Shown piece by piece: positions 61,022 through 64,000 of a stretch of DNA of 64,000 bases; the first letter of the stretch is position 1, and every line of letters begins with the position of its first letter. The position numbers were made by a program, and so were the translations under genes. This DNA comes from Vaginisenegalia massiliensis (GTDB taxonomy: Bacteria > Bacillota > Bacilli > Lactobacillales > Aerococcaceae). The notes under the pieces were generated by a model. The model made no database searches and was not told where the DNA came from. It saw only the letters and a program-made list of their open reading frames with translations. The DNA lies in assembly GCF_900604935.1 (NCBI RefSeq), contig NZ_UWPC01000007.1, forward strand, positions 24,609 through 88,608. The letters are read 5' to 3'.

Positions 61022-61996
61022 ATGCAAGTATTTGACTATGAAGATATCCAATTGATTCCTAATAAATGTATCGTCACTAGCCGTTCAGAGTGCAATACCC
61101 AAATTAAATTTGGCCCGCACACTTTTCGGATTCCAGTCGTGCCGGCTAACATGCAAACCGTCATCAATGAAGACCTTGCTATTTGGTTAGCTGAACACCA
61201 CTATTTCTATATTATGCATCGTTTTGATGAAGCGGCTCGCAAACCTTTCGTCAAAAAAATGAACGAACGCGGTCTCATTTCTTCCATCAGTATTGGTATT
61301 AAGGCCTATGAATATGACTTTGTCCGTGAATTGGTTGAAGAAAATATTATCCCTGACTATATCACCATTGATGTAGCCCACGGTCATTCAGATGAAGTCA
61401 TGAAAATGATTCGCTTTATCAAAGAACAAATCCCATCAGCTTTCTTAATTGCCGGTAATGTAGGGACCCCAGAAGGCGTACGAGAATTGGAAAACGCCGG
61501 CGCCGATGCAACTAAAGTCGGCATTGGACCTGGTCGGGTCTGCATCACTAAATTAAAAACAGGATTTGGAACGGGTGGTTGGCAATTGGCAGCTATTCGT
61601 TCATGCGCTAAAGCAGCTCGTAAACCGATTATCGCTGATGGCGGTATTCGTCATAACGGTGATATCGCTAAATCCATTCGCTTTGGTGCTAGCATGGTCA
61701 TGATTGGTTCTTTATTAGCCGCTCATGAAGAAAGCCCTGGCCATTCAAAAGAAATTGATGGCGTGGTCTACAAAGAATATTTTGGTTCTGCTTCTGAATT
61801 CCAAAAAGGCGTTCGTAAGAATGTAGAAGGTAAGATTGAAATGATTCCTGCCCGTGGTAAATTATCTGATACCTTAACCGAAATGGAACAAGATCTTCAA
61901 TCCTCCATTTCTTATGCCGGTGGCCGTGACTTAGAAGCTATCCGCAAAGTGGATTACGTCTTAGTAAAAAATAATATCTATAACGGTGACCGTTAG
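61022..61996 (+). CDS. guaC: GMP reductase
   Basis: A 324-residue TIM-barrel enzyme of the IMPDH/GMPR family that converts GMP to IMP with NADPH. It has no CBS domains. The catalytic loop is [20 protein letters not shown], followed by [17 protein letters not shown] and a GSASEFQKG loop, which are GMP reductase rather than IMPDH features. ATG with AAAGGAG. It could share a transcript with the ABC-F gene. Confidence 0.94.
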   Translation: MQVFDYEDIQLIPNKCIVTSRSECNTQIKFGPHTFRIPVVPANMQTVINEDLAIWLAEHHYFYIMHRFDEAARKPFVKKMNERGLISSISIGIKAYEYDFVRELVEENIIPDYITIDVAHGHSDEVMKMIRFIKEQIPSAFLIAGNVGTPEGVRELENAGADATKVGIGPGRVCITKLKTGFGTGGWQLAAIRSCAKAARKPIIADGGIRHNGDIAKSIRFGASMVMIGSLLAAHEESPGHSKEIDGVVYKEYFGSASEFQKGVRKNVEGKIEMIPARGKLSDTLTEMEQDLQSSISYAGGRDLEAIRKVDYVLVKNNIYNGDR

Positions 61997-62007
61997 GTCA
62001 TAAAAAA

Positions 62008-62040
62008 ACGGAGCTAAAATAACTTTAGCTCCGTTTTTTA
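62008..62040 (+). terminator. Terminator of guaC
   Basis: ACGGAGCTAAA (62008-62018) pairs with TTTAGCTCCGT (62024-62034), followed by TTTTTA. Confidence 0.9.
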
Positions 62041-62056
62041 TGAAAATAAGTCTTTA

Positions 62057-62085
62057 TTGACTAATTATTTGCTATAGAATAAATT
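62057..62085 (+). promoter_or_regulatory. Promoter of the VOC gene
   Basis: -35 TTGACT (62057-62062), 17-bp spacer, -10 TAAATT (62080-62085). Confidence 0.5.
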
Positions 62086-62113
62086 CATTAACAAGATAAT
62101 TGGAGGTATTCGC

Positions 62114-62491
62114 ATGAAAATCGATCATATCGGCCTATGGGTCCGTCAACTAGACGTGATGAAAGAATTTTACTGTCATTACTTTATGGCCCAAGCCAAC
62201 ACTTTATACCATAACCCTAAGAAATCATTCAAATCCTATTTTTTAAGCTTCGAAGATGGTACTCGCCTTGAATTAATGCACAAACCTCAGTTGGCTGATA
62301 GTCCGGTCAATCAATATGGTTATGCCCACCTGGCCTTCAACCTTGGCTCCAAGGAAGCCGTTGATCAGTTGACACAACAACTCAAAGCTGATGGCTACAC
62401 CCACCTGGATGGTCCCCGTACTACCGGGGATGGCTATTACGAAGCTGTTGTGGCTGATCCTGAGGGAAATTTAATCGAATTAACGATTTAA
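62114..62491 (+). CDS. VOC-superfamily (glyoxalase/dioxygenase-like) protein
   Basis: A 125-residue single VOC module. Potential metal ligands are in KIDHIGLWV (His5), RLELMHK (Glu), GYAHLAFNLG (His) and DPEGNLIELTI (Glu), the standard four positions. The metal site therefore looks complete. The substrate is not predictable. ATG with TGGAGG upstream. It is convergent with the small membrane protein gene, only 12 bp apart. Confidence 0.88.
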   Translation: MKIDHIGLWVRQLDVMKEFYCHYFMAQANTLYHNPKKSFKSYFLSFEDGTRLELMHKPQLADSPVNQYGYAHLAFNLGSKEAVDQLTQQLKADGYTHLDGPRTTGDGYYEAVVADPEGNLIELTI

Positions 62492-62503
62492 TTCCGTCCG
62501 TAG

Positions 62504-62938
62504 CTAATCAACTTTATGATTACTTTTGCGCTGAGTTACTTTAAGATATATGCTTTCTAATTCTACCTCGACAATAGCCACCATTATCATTAACAGGATC
62601 ATAAAGTGGATGAGGTCTTCTTTATTCACATCCTTATTAACTAAGGAATAAATTAAAATAGCAAGCATTCCAGATAAAGTAAGATGATAGCCAATCGCTA
62701 AGGACCGGCGGCGGATGTCTTCTTGTTCTTGATCAAGCGGACCGTCCCTAAATAAGCCTTCTAGTTTTTCCCCAAATAATAAATAAGCCAAGAAAGTGAT
62801 TAGGGTCAGACCAAATATAATAGCTGTCTGGGACAAGAATCGCGTCCAATCCCCATCCATGCCACCCAAAAGCCAAGAATAAGCTAGAAACCACGCTATC
62901 ATCTTGAGCCAAAAAAGACGTTCTAACTTTACTTTCAT
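62504..62938 (-). CDS. Small integral membrane protein of unknown function
   Basis: A 144-residue protein with four hydrophobic segments (about 10-26, 36-53, 80-100, 108-128) and a charged cytosolic stretch between the second and third (KLEGLFRDGPLDQEQEDIRR). The basic ends suggest both termini are inside. I do not recognise the family. ATG with GGAGG upstream; a -10-like TATACT lies about 50 bp upstream. Confidence 0.75.
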   Translation of the reverse strand: MKVKLERLFWLKMIAWFLAYSWLLGGMDGDWTRFLSQTAIIFGLTLITFLAYLLFGEKLEGLFRDGPLDQEQEDIRRRSLAIGYHLTLSGMLAILIYSLVNKDVNKEDLIHFMILLMIMVAIVEVELESIYLKVTQRKSNHKVD

Positions 62939-63052
62939 TTTCGCTCCTCCATCATACTAAACTGAACTACAATTTACTTTTAGTATACGCTTTTATTCCT
63001 GACAAACAAGTCCACTCATACGTAGCCTTGACGATTTTTTTGTCGAAAACAC

Positions 63053-63082
63053 TTAACAAAGCACCCTAATTAAGGCTATAAT
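63053..63082 (+). promoter_or_regulatory. Promoter of the YebC-family gene
   Basis: -35 TTAACA (63053-63058), 18-bp spacer, -10 TATAAT (63077-63082). Confidence 0.6.
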
Positions 63083-63120
63083 AACTATATGACTGTAAAA
63101 ATAGAAAGTGGAGTGAAAGT

Positions 63121-63843
63121 ATGGGCCGTAAATGGGCTAATATTCAAGAAAAAAAAGCTAAGTTAGATGCAAGTAACAGTAAAACTTATGCTAAATTTGG
63201 GATCGAAATCTATGCTGCTGCTAAATCAGGTGAGCCAGATCCTCATAGTAACCAAAAATTAAAATTTGTTATTGAACGGGCGAAAACTTATAACGTACCT
63301 AAACACGTAATCGACCGGGCTATCGAAAAAGCCAAAGGTTCTGGTGACGAAGCCTTCCAAGAATTACGTTACGAAGGCTTTGGCCCAAATGGTTCCATGA
63401 TTATTGTGGATGCTCTGACTTCCAATGTTAACCGGACCGCTTCTGATGTCCGAGCTACCTTCGGAAAAAATGGCGGAAACATGGGTGTTTCTGGCGCTGT
63501 TTCTTATTTATTTGATGCAACTGCGGTCTTTGTAATGAAAGGTCAAGATGCTGATGAAGTGATGATGGGCTTATTGGAAGCCGATGTCGATGTTCGCGAA
63601 GTCTTCCAAGAAGAAGATAGCACGATTGTTTACGGTGAATCGACCGACTTCCATACTATTAAATCAGCCCTTGAAAATATGGGTATCACTGAATTTGAAG
63701 TTGCTGAATTAGATATGCTTCCACAAAATGAAGTGACCTTAACGGGCGAAGACTTAACCAAGTTTGAACGTTTAATCGAATTATTAGAAGATAATGATGA
63801 TGTTCAACGGGTCTATCACAATGTTAATTTAGACGAAGAGTAA
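63121..63843 (+). CDS. yebC: YebC/PmpR-family protein (YeeN-like)
   Basis: A 240-residue protein of the YebC family, described as transcription regulators and, more recently, as helpers of translation through proline stretches. It begins [20 protein letters not shown] (YeeN-like variant of the family start); the blocks [28 protein letters not shown] and FGKNGGNMG follow. ATG with GTGGAG upstream. The terminator expected after it appears to be split by an insertion sequence. Confidence 0.93.
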   Translation: MGRKWANIQEKKAKLDASNSKTYAKFGIEIYAAAKSGEPDPHSNQKLKFVIERAKTYNVPKHVIDRAIEKAKGSGDEAFQELRYEGFGPNGSMIIVDALTSNVNRTASDVRATFGKNGGNMGVSGAVSYLFDATAVFVMKGQDADEVMMGLLEADVDVREVFQEEDSTIVYGESTDFHTIKSALENMGITEFEVAELDMLPQNEVTLTGEDLTKFERLIELLEDNDDVQRVYHNVNLDEE

Positions 63844-63851
63844 ATTAAGAC

Positions 63852-63873
63852 AAAAAAGAGCCAACCGCTAGAG
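63852..63873 (+). terminator. Left arm of a split terminator after the YebC-family gene
   Basis: AAAAAAGAGCCAACCGCTAGAG has the form of a terminator left arm (A-run then a GC-rich stem) but has no partner within the window. The IS end follows at once, so the right arm probably lies beyond the element. This is inference from composition and position. Confidence 0.45.
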
Positions 63874-64000
63874 TGTAGTGGACCCAAAAAGTTGAACTTT
63901 TTATTAAGCCACTGTCATTAAAGCAAGATTTCTGTATTCTACAGGAGTCTTGCTTTTTAATTTTCTCTTCTTCCTAACTAAATTATAATATTCTATATAG
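63874..64000 (-). mobile_element. IS3-family (IS150-like) insertion sequence, one end
   Basis: The terminal sequence TGTAGTGGACCCAAAAAGTT resembles the inverted-repeat end of IS150-group elements, and the 3' end of an IS3-type transposase frame runs inward from it. Most of the element is beyond the right edge. Confidence 0.85.
63904..64000 (-). CDS. IS3-family transposase OrfB, C-terminal fragment
   Basis: The last 31 codons read YIEYYNLVRKKRKLKSKTPV followed by EYRNLALMTVA and a stop at 63904-63906. This is the typical end of IS3/IS150 DDE transposases (YN-x2-R-x-K-x-L-x2-K-x-P-x-EYR). The frame is open to the window edge, so the gene may be intact. Confidence 0.9.
   Translation of the reverse strand, partial: YIEYYNLVRKKRKLKSKTPVEYRNLALMTVA

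Overview
The window comes from a low-GC Gram-positive bacterium of the order Lactobacillales. The evidence is strong Shine-Dalgarno sites with frequent TTG/GTG starts, a mevalonate operon for isoprenoids, class Ib ribonucleotide reductase, a murB-potABCD neighbourhood, a CopY-type copper repressor, Mga-like regulators, and surface proteins with Thr/Glu-rich linkers and an LPATG sortase signal. An Aerococcaceae-like genus is my guess, from the overall gene style only. The region is chromosomal. The only clear mobile DNA is the end of an IS3-family insertion sequence at the extreme right.

Layout. 1-8.2 kb: the start of folP and an anion transporter with a possible 29-residue upstream peptide; then a secreted Thr-rich protein with a Lys/Asp tail, an anchored acyl-transferase-like hydrolase, and an AT-rich block (DUF7010-like membrane protein, TetR plus hydrolase, Nudix). 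8.4-15.6 kb: coaA-guaA, divergent from the mevalonate operon mvk-mvaD-mvaK2-fni. 15.6-22.4 kb: an XRE/AbrB regulator with a hydrolase, a secreted C69 dipeptidase with a perfect cre site, flavodoxin-rpiA-pdp (nucleoside and pentose salvage), and a CpXC protein. 22.4-29.4 kb: a DUF2087 gene broken by one stop codon, a cytochrome b5-like protein and a TetR gene that share an identical dyad operator, and an ABC exporter whose permease carries a very long extracellular coiled coil, divergent from its own TetR. 29.5-34 kb: GtrA, an orphan small protein, two overlapping Mga-like regulators and an ArsR protein. 34-43.8 kb: potABCD and murB, a GNAT enzyme with tsaE, a DUF4430 lipoprotein with an ECF S component (probably cobalamin uptake), pta and a DUF4349 lipoprotein. 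43.9-52.3 kb: nrdIEF behind paired NrdR boxes, a Nudix enzyme, copYA behind two cop boxes, and an XRE-membrane protein. 52.5-63.8 kb: ndt-ppx-ppk (polyphosphate turnover), an LPATG surface protein, an ABC-F protein, guaC, a VOC protein, a small membrane protein and a YebC-family regulator. 63.87 kb onward: the IS3 end.

How the parts work together. Several units are self-contained regulator-plus-target modules whose operators can be read directly: TetR/hydrolase, TetR/cytochrome b5, TetR/ABC exporter, CopY/CopA, and NrdR boxes for nrdIEF. Two TGTAAA-N5-TGTAAA direct repeats of the WalR type lie upstream of the secreted protein at 1880 and the orphan gene at 30056. Nucleotide metabolism recurs (guaA, guaC, pdp, rpiA, ndt, nrdIEF). 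No phage, CRISPR array, rRNA or tRNA gene was found. I did not find a complete new multi-gene system. The most unusual elements are the twin 28-bp dyads around the cytochrome b5 gene, the secreted protein with the cationic tail, the small ORF before the anion transporter, and the asymmetric ABC-F ATPase.
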